Of a stretch of DNA of 64,000 nucleotides, positions 52,965 to 61,607 are shown one piece after another (the first letter of the stretch is position 1; the number at the start of each line of letters is the position of its first letter). The position numbers and the translations under genes are program-made. The stretch is from Sphingomonas hengshuiensis (lineage in GTDB: Bacteria > Pseudomonadota > Alphaproteobacteria > Sphingomonadales > Sphingomonadaceae): contig NZ_CP010836.1 of NCBI RefSeq assembly GCF_000935025.1, forward strand, positions 3,968,001 to 4,032,000, given 5' to 3'. The notes beneath the pieces are model-generated. The model searched no databases. It saw nothing but the letters and a program-made list of their open reading frames with translations, and was not told the DNA's origin.

Positions 52965-55900
52965 ATGGGCGCCGCGCTGAGATTCCTGGATCATGGCGGC
53001 GAGATGGCCCGGCGGATTCGCGCGCAGGACTGGGCGGCGACCCCCTTCGGCCCGATCGAGGGCTGGCCCCAGCCGCTGCGCTTCGCGCTCGGCGTCGCGC
53101 TCGGCTCCAGCTTCCCCAGCGCGATCTATTGGGGCCCGGATTTCCGCCTGCTCTACAACGACGCCTGGGCGCCGATCCCCGCCGAGCGCCACCCCTGGGC
53201 GCTCGGCCGGCCCGGCGCCGAGGTCTGGGCCGATATCTGGCATCTGGTCGGCCCCCAGATGGAGCATGTCATGGCGACCGGGGAGGGGCTTTCGCTGTTC
53301 GACCAGATGCTGCCGATCGAGCGCGACGGCAGCGCGCAGGAGACCTGGTGGAACTACAGCTTCACGCCGATCCGCGACGAGCATGGCGTGGTGGTCGGCG
53401 TGCTCAACCAGGGCAGCGAGACCACGCGCGTCGTGCTCGCCGAACGCGCGCGCGTCGCGGAGGTCGAGCGGCTGCGCGACCTGTTCCAGCAGGCGCCGGG
53501 CGCCGTGGCGTTGCTGCACGGCCCCGACCATGTCTTCGAAATCGCCAATGCGGCCTATCTCGAGCTGATCGGCCGCGACGACGTGATCGGAAAGTCGGTC
53601 GCGGAAGCCTTGCCCGAAGTGCGCGAACAGGGCTTCGTCGCCTTGCTCGACCGCGTCTTCGCCGAGGGCGAGGCCTATCGCGGCACCGGGGTCCCGATCC
53701 AGCTCGCGCGCGGCCATGGCGCGCCGCTCGAGACGCGGATGCTGGATTTCGTGTATCAGCCGATCCGCGGCGCCGGGGGCGGGACCAGCGACATCTTCGT
53801 CCAGGTCACCGACGTGACCGAGCGCGTCGCCGCCGAGGAAGCGCTCCGCCGCAGCGAGGAGCGGCTGCAACTGGCGCTCAATGCCTCGACCGGCATCGGC
53901 ACCTGGGACTGGGACGCGGAGACTGGGCGGATCACCGGCGATGCACGGTTCGCGCGGCTGTTCGGAATGCGCCCCGAACGCCTTGCCCAGGGGCGATCGT
54001 TTCGCGGCGTGCTCCCGCTGATCCACCCCGACGACCGCGCGCTGCTGCGCACTGCGGTCCGCGCCGCGATCCGCGACGGCGCGCCGCTCTCGGTCGAGAT
54101 CCAGGTCTTTCGCGCCGATGGCGCGGTGCGCTGGCTGCTGATGCAGGGGCGCGCGATCCACGACGCGGAGGGCAGGCCGGTGCGCTTCCCCGGCGTCAGC
54201 TTCGACATCACCGAGCGCAAGGCCGCGGAGGACGCAGCGCGCGCCACCGCCGCCGAACTGCGCGAGGCGACCGAGACCCAGGCGTTCATCTATGCCCTGG
54301 CCGAACGCCAGCGCGCGCTCGACACGCCCGACGCGGTGATGCGCCACACCGCCGAGGCGCTCGCGCGGCAACTGGGCGCGGCGCGAGTCGGCTTTTATCG
54401 CGTGATCGACGAGCGGATGATTCTGTTCGGCCCGTGCGCGGTCACCGGCGATATGCCGTTGCTCTCGGGCACGGCGGACGTCGCGGGCGTCGGCGAAGCG
54501 GCGATCGCGACCTATCGCGCGGGGCGGACGCTGGTCGTCGCCGATACCGCACAGGCGGAGGGGATCGGCGAGGACATCCCCTCCCGCGCCGCCGCCGCGA
54601 TCGGCGTGCCTTTGGTCCGCGGCGGGCATTGGGTGGCGACGCTCTATGTCAACGAACCCCGCCCCCACATATGGACCGCGGAGGAAATCGCATTTGTCGA
54701 GGCGGTCGCGGAGATTTCGTGGGACGCCGTCGAACGCGCGCTCGCGCTCGTCGCGCTGCGCGACAGCGAAGAGAAATTCCGCGCGATCGCCAATTCGATC
54801 GACCAGACGATCTGGTCGACCCAGCCCGATGGCTATCACGATTATTATAATGATCGCTGGTATGAATATACCGGCGTTCCCTATGGCTCGACCGACGGCG
54901 CCGGGTGGAACGACGTGTTCCACCCCGAGGACCAGGCGCATGCCCGGAGGCTGTGGACCGCATGCCTCGCGACCGGCGACACCTATCACATCGAATATCG
55001 GCTGCGGCACCATAGCGGCGCCTATCGCTGGGTGCTGGGCCGCGCCAAGCCGGTGCGCGACGATTCGGGGCGGATCACGCGCTGGTTCGGCACCTGCACC
55101 GATATCCAGGACATCGTCGATGCCCGCGAAGTGCTGGCCCGCTCGCGCGAGGAGCTGGAGGGGCTGGTCCAGGAACGCACCGCGCAGCTGATGGCCGCCG
55201 AGGAGCAGCTCCGCCAGGCGCAGAAGATGGAGGCGGTCGGCCAGCTGACCGGCGGCATCGCGCACGACTTCAACAATATGCTCGCGGTGGTGATCGGCGG
55301 GCTCGACCTGCTCGAACGCCGGCTGGCGCAGGGCAACACCGATGTCGAACGCTACGTCACCGCCGCGCGCGACGGCGCCACTCGCGCCGCGGCGCTGACC
55401 CAGCGGCTGCTCGCCTTTTCGCGCCAGCAACCGCTGGCCCCCGCGCCGATCGACGTCAACGAGATGATCGACGGGATGGTCGAGCTGCTCGTCCGCACGA
55501 TCGGCGAGGGCGTCACCGTCGAGACCCGGCTTCCCGCCGCGCTGCCGCTGGCAATGGCCGACCGCAACCAGCTCGAGAATGTCGTGCTCAATCTCTCGGT
55601 CAACGCGCGCGACGCGATGCCCGAGGGGGGCACGCTGTCGATCGCCACGGCGCAGGTGACGCTCGACGCCGGATCGGCGCGCGCGCTCGATCTTGCGCCG
55701 GGGGACTATCTTCGGATCGCGGTGACCGACACGGGCAGCGGCATGCCACCCGAGGTTGCCGCGCGCGCCTTCGACCCCTTCTTCACCACCAAGGGCGTCG
55801 GCAAGGGCACCGGGCTGGGGCTCAGCCAGGTGTTCGGCTTTGCCCGCCAGTCGGGCGGCGCCGTCGCGATCGATACCGAGGCGGGGCGCGGCACCACCGT

Positions 55901-56333
55901 ATTGCTGTACCTGCCCCCGCATCGCGGCGCCGCGCCGCTGGTCGCGCGCGCGGACACGCCGCGCACCGCCCCGCGCGCGCGCGCGGGCGAATCGGTGATG
56001 GTGGTCGAGGACGAGGAGCGCGTCCGCAGCTATTCGATCGAAGCCCTGCGCGAGCTCGGCTATTTCGTGATCGACGCGCGCGACGGGCGCGAGGCGCTCC
56101 GCCTGATCGATCGCGGCCAGCGCGTGTCGCTGCTGTTCACCGATGTCGTGATGCCCGAGATGACCGGGCGCGAACTGGCCGCCCGCGCGCGCGCCAAGCT
56201 GCCGGGGCTGAAGGTGCTGCTCACCAGCGGCTATGCCCCCGATGTCGCGGGTGCCGAGGACGAATCGATCCTCGCCAAGCCGTTCGACATCGATACGCTC
56301 GCGGTGCGGATCCGCGCCGAACTGGATCGCTGA
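52965..56333 (+). CDS. Hybrid sensor histidine kinase with PAS and GAF domains
   Basis: A 1122-residue soluble hybrid kinase without membrane helices. Domains in order: three PAS-like units (about 20-150, 165-290, 300-425; WGPDFRLLYNDAWAPIPAER, GIGTWDWDAETGRITGDARF), GAF (about 440-600), a further PAS (about 605-735, TQPDGYHDYYNDRWYEYTGV), HisKA with the His in GGIAHDFNNMLAVVIGGLDL, HATPase (ENVVLNLSVNARDAMP, FDPFFTTKGVGKGTGLGLSQ), and a receiver domain (about 1003-1120) with the phospho-acceptor Asp in SLLFTDVVMPEMTGREL. Signal and partner are unknown. Start MGAALRFLDHG at 52965. Confidence 0.93.
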   Translation: MGAALRFLDHGGEMARRIRAQDWAATPFGPIEGWPQPLRFALGVALGSSFPSAIYWGPDFRLLYNDAWAPIPAERHPWALGRPGAEVWADIWHLVGPQMEHVMATGEGLSLFDQMLPIERDGSAQETWWNYSFTPIRDEHGVVVGVLNQGSETTRVVLAERARVAEVERLRDLFQQAPGAVALLHGPDHVFEIANAAYLELIGRDDVIGKSVAEALPEVREQGFVALLDRVFAEGEAYRGTGVPIQLARGHGAPLETRMLDFVYQPIRGAGGGTSDIFVQVTDVTERVAAEEALRRSEERLQLALNASTGIGTWDWDAETGRITGDARFARLFGMRPERLAQGRSFRGVLPLIHPDDRALLRTAVRAAIRDGAPLSVEIQVFRADGAVRWLLMQGRAIHDAEGRPVRFPGVSFDITERKAAEDAARATAAELREATETQAFIYALAERQRALDTPDAVMRHTAEALARQLGAARVGFYRVIDERMILFGPCAVTGDMPLLSGTADVAGVGEAAIATYRAGRTLVVADTAQAEGIGEDIPSRAAAAIGVPLVRGGHWVATLYVNEPRPHIWTAEEIAFVEAVAEISWDAVERALALVALRDSEEKFRAIANSIDQTIWSTQPDGYHDYYNDRWYEYTGVPYGSTDGAGWNDVFHPEDQAHARRLWTACLATGDTYHIEYRLRHHSGAYRWVLGRAKPVRDDSGRITRWFGTCTDIQDIVDAREVLARSREELEGLVQERTAQLMAAEEQLRQAQKMEAVGQLTGGIAHDFNNMLAVVIGGLDLLERRLAQGNTDVERYVTAARDGATRAAALTQRLLAFSRQQPLAPAPIDVNEMIDGMVELLVRTIGEGVTVETRLPAALPLAMADRNQLENVVLNLSVNARDAMPEGGTLSIATAQVTLDAGSARALDLAPGDYLRIAVTDTGSGMPPEVAARAFDPFFTTKGVGKGTGLGLSQVFGFARQSGGAVAIDTEAGRGTTVLLYLPPHRGAAPLVARADTPRTAPRARAGESVMVVEDEERVRSYSIEALRELGYFVIDARDGREALRLIDRGQRVSLLFTDVVMPEMTGRELAARARAKLPGLKVLLTSGYAPDVAGAEDESILAKPFDIDTLAVRIRAELDR

Positions 56334-56477
56334 ACGCAAGGACTTGACGCAACCGACACGGGAGGCCATTGGCCGCCGCGGCTTCAGGGCAGTGCCCGCC
56401 GCCCCCGTCCCGCCCAGCCGCCGAGTCCTGTCGAAGGGCGGCTTTGGGTATGCCCCGGCAGGCGGAGACGTGTATCC

Positions 56478-57767
56478 ATGGCAAATGTCGCAGTAATCGG
56501 TGCCCAGTGGGGCGATGAAGGCAAGGGCAAGATCGTCGACTGGCTCGCGGAGCGCGCCGATGTCGTGGTCCGCTTCCAGGGCGGGCATAATGCCGGCCAC
56601 ACGCTGGTCGTGGGCGAGAAGGTGTACAAGCTCTCGCTGCTCCCCTCGGGCATCGTCCGCGGCACCCCCAGCGTGATCGGCAACGGCGTGGTGCTCGATC
56701 CCTGGGCGCTCAAGGCCGAGGTCGAGAAGCTGCGCGGCCAGGGCGTCGAGGTGACCCCCGATACGCTCAAGATCGCCGACACCTGCCCGCTGATCCTGCC
56801 GTTCCACCGCGACCTGGACGGGCTGCGCGAGGATGCGAGCGGATCGGGCAAGATCGGCACGACGCGGCGCGGCATCGGCCCGGCCTATGAGGACAAGGTC
56901 GGCCGCCGCGCGATCCGCGTGTGCGACCTCGCGCATCTCGACGATCTGGGGCCGCAGCTCGATCGCCTCGCCGCGCATCACGACGCATTGCGCGCCGGGT
57001 TCGGCGAGCCGCCGATCGATCGCGCCGCACTGGTCGAGGAGCTGCGCGAGATTGCGGGCTTCGTCCTGCCCTTTGCCGAGCCGGTGTGGCGGATGCTCCA
57101 CGAAGCGCGCGGGCGCGGGCGGCGGATCCTGTTCGAGGGCGCACAGGGTGTGCTGCTCGACATCGATCACGGCACCTATCCGTTCGTGACGTCGTCGAAC
57201 ACCGTCGCGGGCACGGCGGCGGCGGGGACGGGCCTGGGGCCCAACGCCGTCGGCTTCGTGCTGGGCATCGCCAAGGCGTACACCACCCGCGTCGGTTCGG
57301 GTCCGTTCCCCACCGAGCAGGACAATGAAACCGGCGAGCGGCTGGGCACGCGCGGGCATGAATTCGGCACCGTCACCGGGCGCAAGCGCCGTTGCGGCTG
57401 GCTCGACGCGGTGCTGCTGCGCCAATCGGCGGCGGTATCGGGGATCACCGGCATCGCGCTGACCAAGATCGACGTGCTCGACGGATTCGAGACCGTCTCG
57501 ATCTGCACCGGCTATCGCCTGCGCGGCGAGACGCTCGATTATTACCCGTCGAACGCACAGGATCAGGCGGCGGTCGAGCCGGTGTACGAGACCATGCCCG
57601 GCTGGTCCGAATCGACCGCGGGCGCGCGGAGCTGGGCCGACCTGCCGGCACAGGCGATCAAATATATCCGCCGGATCGAAGAGCTGATCCAATGCCCGGT
57701 CGCTCTGGTGTCGACCAGCCCGGAGCGCGACGACACCATCCTGGTCCGCGATCCGTTCGCGGATTGA
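56478..57767 (+). CDS. purA: Adenylosuccinate synthetase
   Basis: A 429-residue PurA that converts IMP to adenylosuccinate with GTP. The P-loop GDEGKGK is at residues 12-18, and the rest is highly conserved: [54 protein letters not shown] and TKIDVLDGF with the guanine-binding end. The ATG at 56478 is preceded by GGCGGAGA. It follows the kinase gene by 145 bp, without clear terminator. Confidence 0.98.
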   Translation: MANVAVIGAQWGDEGKGKIVDWLAERADVVVRFQGGHNAGHTLVVGEKVYKLSLLPSGIVRGTPSVIGNGVVLDPWALKAEVEKLRGQGVEVTPDTLKIADTCPLILPFHRDLDGLREDASGSGKIGTTRRGIGPAYEDKVGRRAIRVCDLAHLDDLGPQLDRLAAHHDALRAGFGEPPIDRAALVEELREIAGFVLPFAEPVWRMLHEARGRGRRILFEGAQGVLLDIDHGTYPFVTSSNTVAGTAAAGTGLGPNAVGFVLGIAKAYTTRVGSGPFPTEQDNETGERLGTRGHEFGTVTGRKRRCGWLDAVLLRQSAAVSGITGIALTKIDVLDGFETVSICTGYRLRGETLDYYPSNAQDQAAVEPVYETMPGWSESTAGARSWADLPAQAIKYIRRIEELIQCPVALVSTSPERDDTILVRDPFAD

Positions 57768-57797
57768 GCAGCACGCCGAATTGAGCAGACAGCCGAA

Positions 57798-57827
57798 CGC
57801 CCGGCCCTTCGCGTGAAGGGCCGGGCG
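57798..57827. terminator. 13-bp hairpin after purA
   Basis: Arms cgcccggcccttc and gaagggccgggcg pair perfectly around gcgt. It lies 31 bp after the purA stop and 21 bp before the convergent small exported protein's stop. No T-run follows on either strand, so it may act in a bidirectional, weak or Rho-assisted manner. Confidence 0.6.
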
Positions 57828-57847
57828 TCGGAGTTGTCAGGCGCCGT

Positions 57848-58162
57848 TTAGTTCGGACGCTTGCGCTTGGGCTTGTCCGCCGGCGTGTCGGTGCTCGTCG
57901 TATCCGCGGACGGATCGGTCGGCGACGTCGTCGTCGAATCCATCGTGCCCGGAGTCGGGGTCGCATCCGGCGCGGGCGCCGTGGTCATTGGATCGGTCGG
58001 CGCCGGCTGGCCCGGATAGGGCTGGCTGGGCGTCGGCGTAGTCTGGTCCATCGGCTGGCCCGGCGTGGTCTGACCTGGGGCCGTCTGGTCCGGAGCAGTC
58101 TGCGCGAAGACAGCGGGCGCGGCCATCAGCGCAACGGCGGAAATCATTGTCTTGATAAGCAT
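57848..58162 (-). CDS. Small exported Pro/Thr-rich protein
   Basis: A 104-residue secreted protein of unknown function. The signal peptide is MLIKTMISAVALMAAPAVFA, then Q; the mature part is low-complexity (repeats of P, T, Q, A, D and G such as TTPGQPMDQTTPTPSQPYPG) and ends in a basic KPKRKRPN. The start ATG at 58162 is preceded at 8 bases by AAGGAG; an upstream GTG would be 3 codons earlier. Similar Pro/Thr-rich exported proteins are common in sphingomonads. Envelope or extracellular role only presumed. Confidence 0.75.
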   Translation of the reverse strand: MLIKTMISAVALMAAPAVFAQTAPDQTAPGQTTPGQPMDQTTPTPSQPYPGQPAPTDPMTTAPAPDATPTPGTMDSTTTSPTDPSADTTSTDTPADKPKRKRPN

Positions 58163-58284
58163 ATCAGGCACTCCTTCTGTTCATGCCAACAGAAGTAATA
58201 ACCACCGTCCCTGCTTTAAGTCGCATCGGGGGACTTCAGCTTGTCGTGCGAAAAGAACAAGTTGATGGCCAGCCGAGGGCTGGG

Positions 58285-59355
58285 TCAGCCGATCTGCGCG
58301 CGATGCAGCAGTTTCTGGTCCGCCAGCACCAGTGCCATCATCGCCTCCACCACCGGAACCCCGCGAATCCCGACGCACGGGTCGTGCCGCCCCTTGGTCA
58401 GGATCTCCGCCGCCTCGCCGTCGCGCGTGACGGTCTCGACCGGTGTCAGGATCGAGCTGGTCGGCTTGAACGCGACGCGGACCCGCACCGGCTGGCCGGT
58501 GGAGATGCCACCCGCGATCCCGCCGGCATGGTTGGCGAGGAAACGCGGCGCTCCGTCGGCGCCAGGGCGCATCGCATCGGCATTCTGCTCGCCGCTCAGC
58601 GCCGCCGCGGCGAAGCCGTCGCCGATCTCGACGCCCTTGACGGCGTTGATCGACATGCATGCCGCCGCCAGTTCGCTGTCGAGCTTGGCATAGAGCGGTG
58701 CGCCCCAGCCCGGCGGCACGCCGATCGCCTCGCACACCACCACCGCGCCGAGCGACGACCCCGCCTTGCGCGCGCTATCGACCAGCGCTTCCCAGCGTTT
58801 GGCGGCATGGGGGTCGGGGCAGAAGAACGGGTTGTTGCCGATCTCGGCGGCATGGAAATGGGCATAGTCGATCGAATCGCCGCCGATCGCCTCGACCCAG
58901 GCGAGGATCGTCACTTCGGGGATCACCGCGCGCGCCACCGCCCCTGCCGCGACCCGCGCCGCGGTCTCGCGCGCCGACGACCGCCCGCCGCCGCGATAGT
59001 CGCGAAAGCCGTATTTGGCGTCATAGGCATAATCGGCATGGCCGGGGCGATAGGCCTTGGCGACCTCCGAATAATCCTTCGACCGCTGGTCGACATTGTC
59101 GATGTGCAGCGCGATCGGCGTGCCGGTAGTGCGCCCTTCGAACACGCCGGAGAGGATGCGGACCTGGTCGGGCTCCTGCCGCTGCGTGGTGAAGCGCGAG
59201 GTGCCGGGGCGGCGCTTGTCGAGGAAAGGCTGGATGTCGGCCTCCGACAGCGTCAGCCCCGGCGGACAACCATCGACAACCGCGCCCAGCGCAGGCCCAT
59301 GGCTCTCGCCCCAGGTGGTGAAGCGGAATACGCGACCGAAGGTATTGTAGCTCAT
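58285..59355 (-). CDS. aroC: Chorismate synthase
   Basis: A 356-residue AroC, last step of the shikimate pathway, FMN-dependent. All three signatures are present: [18 protein letters not shown], the region [40 protein letters not shown] and the C-terminal [20 protein letters not shown]. The ATG at 59355 overlaps the stop of the DUF559 gene (ATGA), and the G-rich stretch of the neighbouring REP unit (gagagggg) lies in the place of its Shine-Dalgarno. Confidence 0.97.
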   Translation of the reverse strand: MSYNTFGRVFRFTTWGESHGPALGAVVDGCPPGLTLSEADIQPFLDKRRPGTSRFTTQRQEPDQVRILSGVFEGRTTGTPIALHIDNVDQRSKDYSEVAKAYRPGHADYAYDAKYGFRDYRGGGRSSARETAARVAAGAVARAVIPEVTILAWVEAIGGDSIDYAHFHAAEIGNNPFFCPDPHAAKRWEALVDSARKAGSSLGAVVVCEAIGVPPGWGAPLYAKLDSELAAACMSINAVKGVEIGDGFAAAALSGEQNADAMRPGADGAPRFLANHAGGIAGGISTGQPVRVRVAFKPTSSILTPVETVTRDGEAAEILTKGRHDPCVGIRGVPVVEAMMALVLADQKLLHRAQIG

Positions 59356-59780
59356 AAACCCCTCTCCCCCCGAGGGAGAGGGAGGGGCCCGCGCGCCAAA
59401 GGCGCGTGGGAGGGTGAGGGTGCGAGCGCAGCGCGGATGACGGCTGCCACTCCCTCCAGATTCGTCGCTATGTCCGCATTGCTAAACCGCAGCACTCGAT
59501 ACCCTTCCCGTTCCAGATACGCAGTGCGTCGCGCGTCGCTTTGCCTTGCCTCTTCGCCCGCGTGGGTTTCCCCGTCGGCCTCGACGACAAGACGGGCCGC
59601 CTGGCACACAAAGTCGCCGAAAAAGGGACCAAGGCGCTGCTGGCGGCGGAATTTGTGCCCGTCAAGCGCCGAGCCGCGAAGGACGGACCACAGCACCTGC
59701 TCTGCGGGTGTCGAATCCCTGCGCAACTGCCGTGCGCGATCGATGGTCCCGTCGCCTTCGGTATAGCGCGTCCTGCTCAC
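59352..59780 (-). CDS. DUF559 (VSR-like fold) nuclease-like protein flanked by REP units
   Basis: A 142-residue DUF559 protein; this family resembles very-short-patch-repair-type PD-(D/E)xK endonucleases. Motifs: [58 protein letters not shown] and [17 protein letters not shown]; the Asp of GDFV and the Glu/Asp of VVEADGETH are the likely metal ligands. The last 22 residues ([20 protein letters not shown] and end) come from a REP unit, which also supplies the stop that overlaps aroC. A second REP unit stands 3 bp upstream of the start. It lies between fabI and aroC. Mobilisation of REPs is a hypothesis. Confidence 0.85.
   Translation of the reverse strand: MSRTRYTEGDGTIDRARQLRRDSTPAEQVLWSVLRGSALDGHKFRRQQRLGPFFGDFVCQAARLVVEADGETHAGEEARQSDARRTAYLEREGYRVLRFSNADIATNLEGVAAVIRAALAPSPSHAPLARGPLPLPRGERGL
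59360..59420. repeat. REP unit at the 3' end of the DUF559 gene
   Basis: Begins ctctccccccgagggagagg, holds a stem gcgcgcc-aaa-ggcgcg and ends gtgggagggtgaggg. It corresponds to the right half of the dnaE2 element (35415-35468). It codes for the C-terminus of the DUF559 protein and contributes the ribosome-binding region of aroC. Confidence 0.88.
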
Positions 59781-59783
59781 GGA

Positions 59784-59843
59784 CCCTCACCCTTCCCACC
59801 GCTTCGCGGCGGGCCCCTTCCCTCTCCCCCGCCGGGGAGAGGG
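59784..59843. repeat. REP unit upstream of the DUF559 gene
   Basis: Begins ccctcacccttcccaccgct, has the stem cgc-ggcggg region and ends ccctctcccccgccggggag aggg. It shares its first 19 bases and a 21-base inner segment with the left half of the dnaE2 element. It is inverted relative to the unit at 59360-59420, so the gene stands between two opposed REPs. It ends 2 bp before the fabI stop. Confidence 0.88.
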
Positions 59844-59844
59844 A

Positions 59845-60636
59845 TTAAACCAGCGCGATATCCGGTGCGTCCTCGGCCTTCATCCCGATCACATTATACC
59901 CCGCATCGACATGGTGCGTCTCGCCGGTCACGCCGCTCGCCAGGTCGCTGAGCAAATACAGCCCGGCGCCGCCGACATCCTCGATCGTCACGTTGCGCTT
60001 CAGCGGCGAATTCAGCTCGTTCCACTTCAGGATCAGCCGGAAATCGCCGATGCCCGATGCGGCGAGCGTCTTGATCGGGCCTGCCGAGATCGCGTTGACG
60101 CGGATATTGTCGCGGCCCAGATCGACTGCGAGATACTGGACGCTGGTCTCCAGCGCGGCCTTGGCGACGCCCATCACATTGTAATGCGGGATCACCTTCT
60201 CGGCGCCATAATAGCTGAGCGTCAGCAGCGACCCGCCGTTCGGCATCATCGCGCTCGCCCGCTTCGCTACCGCGACGAACGAATAGACGCTGATGTTCAT
60301 CGTCATCAGGAAATTGTCGAGGCTCGTGTCGACATAGCCGCCGCGCAGCTCGTTCTTGTCCGAAAAGCCGATCGCATGGACCACGAAATCGATCGTCGGC
60401 CAGCGCTCCGCCAGCGTCGCGAAGGTCTTGTCCAGCTCGACCATGTCCGCCACGTCGCATTCGATCAGGAAATCGCTGCCCAGCTGCTCGGCGAGCGGCC
60501 GCACCCGCTTTTCCAGCGCCTCGCCCTGGTAGCTGAACGCCAGTTCGGCGCCATGCGCGTGCAGTTGCTTTGCGATTCCCCATGCCAGCGAACGATCATT
60601 GGCTAGTCCCATGATCAGTCCGCGCTTACCTGCCAT
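59845..60636 (-). CDS. fabI: Enoyl-[acyl-carrier-protein] reductase FabI
   Basis: A 263-residue NADH-dependent enoyl-ACP reductase for fatty acid synthesis. The start MAGKRGLIMGLANDRSLAWG holds the cofactor loop of FabI (GLANDRSIAWG type); VVHAIGFSDKNELRGGYVDT, the catalytic Tyr and Lys in YYGAEKVIPHYNVMGVAKAA and the end GETHHVDAGYNVIGM are all typical. An in-frame GTG 12 bp upstream at 60648 is an alternative start. It follows yihY by some 18 bp and precedes the DUF559 gene, from which a REP unit separates it. Confidence 0.96.
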   Translation of the reverse strand: MAGKRGLIMGLANDRSLAWGIAKQLHAHGAELAFSYQGEALEKRVRPLAEQLGSDFLIECDVADMVELDKTFATLAERWPTIDFVVHAIGFSDKNELRGGYVDTSLDNFLMTMNISVYSFVAVAKRASAMMPNGGSLLTLSYYGAEKVIPHYNVMGVAKAALETSVQYLAVDLGRDNIRVNAISAGPIKTLAASGIGDFRLILKWNELNSPLKRNVTIEDVGGAGLYLLSDLASGVTGETHHVDAGYNVIGMKAEDAPDIALV

Positions 60637-60653
60637 CAATTCCGTCACGTCGG

Positions 60654-61601
60654 CTAAACCTCCTGCTTCGCCGACTCCTCTAGACCGTCCGAAGGCGTTT
60701 CCGCCAGAGCCGCGTTGAGCTCGGCGCCGACGACCAGCCCGAGACCGACCAGAAAGAAGAAGATCAGCGCGATCATCACCCCGGCAAGGCTGCCATAGGT
60801 CAGGTCGTAGCTGCCCAGGGTGCTGAGCACCCAGGGCAGCGCCGCGGTCACCGACATCCACCAGATGGTGGTAAACAGGGCCCCCGGCCATTTCGGGCAT
60901 TTGGCGCGGCGATACTTTCCGGGCGTGAGCGAATAGAACAGCATGTACAGCGCGCCGAACAGCACCACCGCCGGGGCCAGCTTGGTGAACGACACGATCG
61001 CCTGCGCATTCGATGCCCAGGGCAGCAGCCGGTACAGGAACTGCTCGATACCCGTCAGGATCACCTGGACGCTGAACGCCGCCATCGCCAGGATCACCGA
61101 CGCGATGATCATCCCGATCGAGCCCAGCCGATCGCGCCAGAACGGTGTGCTCGACTGGACGCGATAGGCCTGGCGCAGGATGCCGCGCAGCGTCTCGATG
61201 AACCCCGCGGTGGTCCACAGCCCGACGATCGCGCCGAACCACAAAAGATTGCCGGTGCGCGCCTGGAGCACGTCGGTCGCGGGCTTGCGCAGCACGTCGG
61301 CGACATCGGGGGGCACCGTCTGGAGAAACGCCTCGAGCGTCCGCAGCCCCTCGGCATTGCGCCCGACCAGCTGCGCGATCGCCGCCGCGACGATCACGAA
61401 CGGGAACAATGTGACCAGCGAGAGATAGGCCAGGTTCCCCGCATAGGTGAACCCCTCGTTGAACGTGCCCACCGCCACCCGGCCGATCACCGCGAAGAAA
61501 CGCGGCGTCGCCCCGGCCTTGCCCAGCAGCGCGCGGATGCGCGCGCCGATTCCCGGCTTGGCCGGGGCCGCAGTGGCTTCTTCGGATTTCCCTGTGTTCA
61601 C
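60654..61601 (-). CDS. YihY/BrkB-family membrane protein
   Basis: A 315-residue inner-membrane protein of the YihY/virulence factor BrkB family, with about six helices: GNLAYLSLVTLFPFVIVAAA, LLWFGAIVGLWTTAGFIETL, IGMIIASVILAMAAFSVQVI, VVLFGALYMLFYSLTPGKY, FTTIWWMSVTAALPWVLSTL and ALIFFFLVGLGLVVGAELN. The family's function is not known. It lies 6 bp downstream of the DnaJ-type gene and just upstream of fabI on the same strand. Confidence 0.9.
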   Translation of the reverse strand: MNTGKSEEATAAPAKPGIGARIRALLGKAGATPRFFAVIGRVAVGTFNEGFTYAGNLAYLSLVTLFPFVIVAAAIAQLVGRNAEGLRTLEAFLQTVPPDVADVLRKPATDVLQARTGNLLWFGAIVGLWTTAGFIETLRGILRQAYRVQSSTPFWRDRLGSIGMIIASVILAMAAFSVQVILTGIEQFLYRLLPWASNAQAIVSFTKLAPAVVLFGALYMLFYSLTPGKYRRAKCPKWPGALFTTIWWMSVTAALPWVLSTLGSYDLTYGSLAGVMIALIFFFLVGLGLVVGAELNAALAETPSDGLEESAKQEV

Positions 61602-61607
61602 AAGGCG

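Noticed and set aside
56334..56477. Short repeat-like sequence (gtcctgtcgaagggcgg) between the hybrid kinase and purA
   Set aside because: No second copy in the window and no clear symmetry, so not listed as a repeat.
59352..59780. DUF559 gene as part of a restriction-modification or defence system
   Set aside because: No methyltransferase, helicase or other defence gene is near; the REP flanks and housekeeping neighbours give a better explanation.
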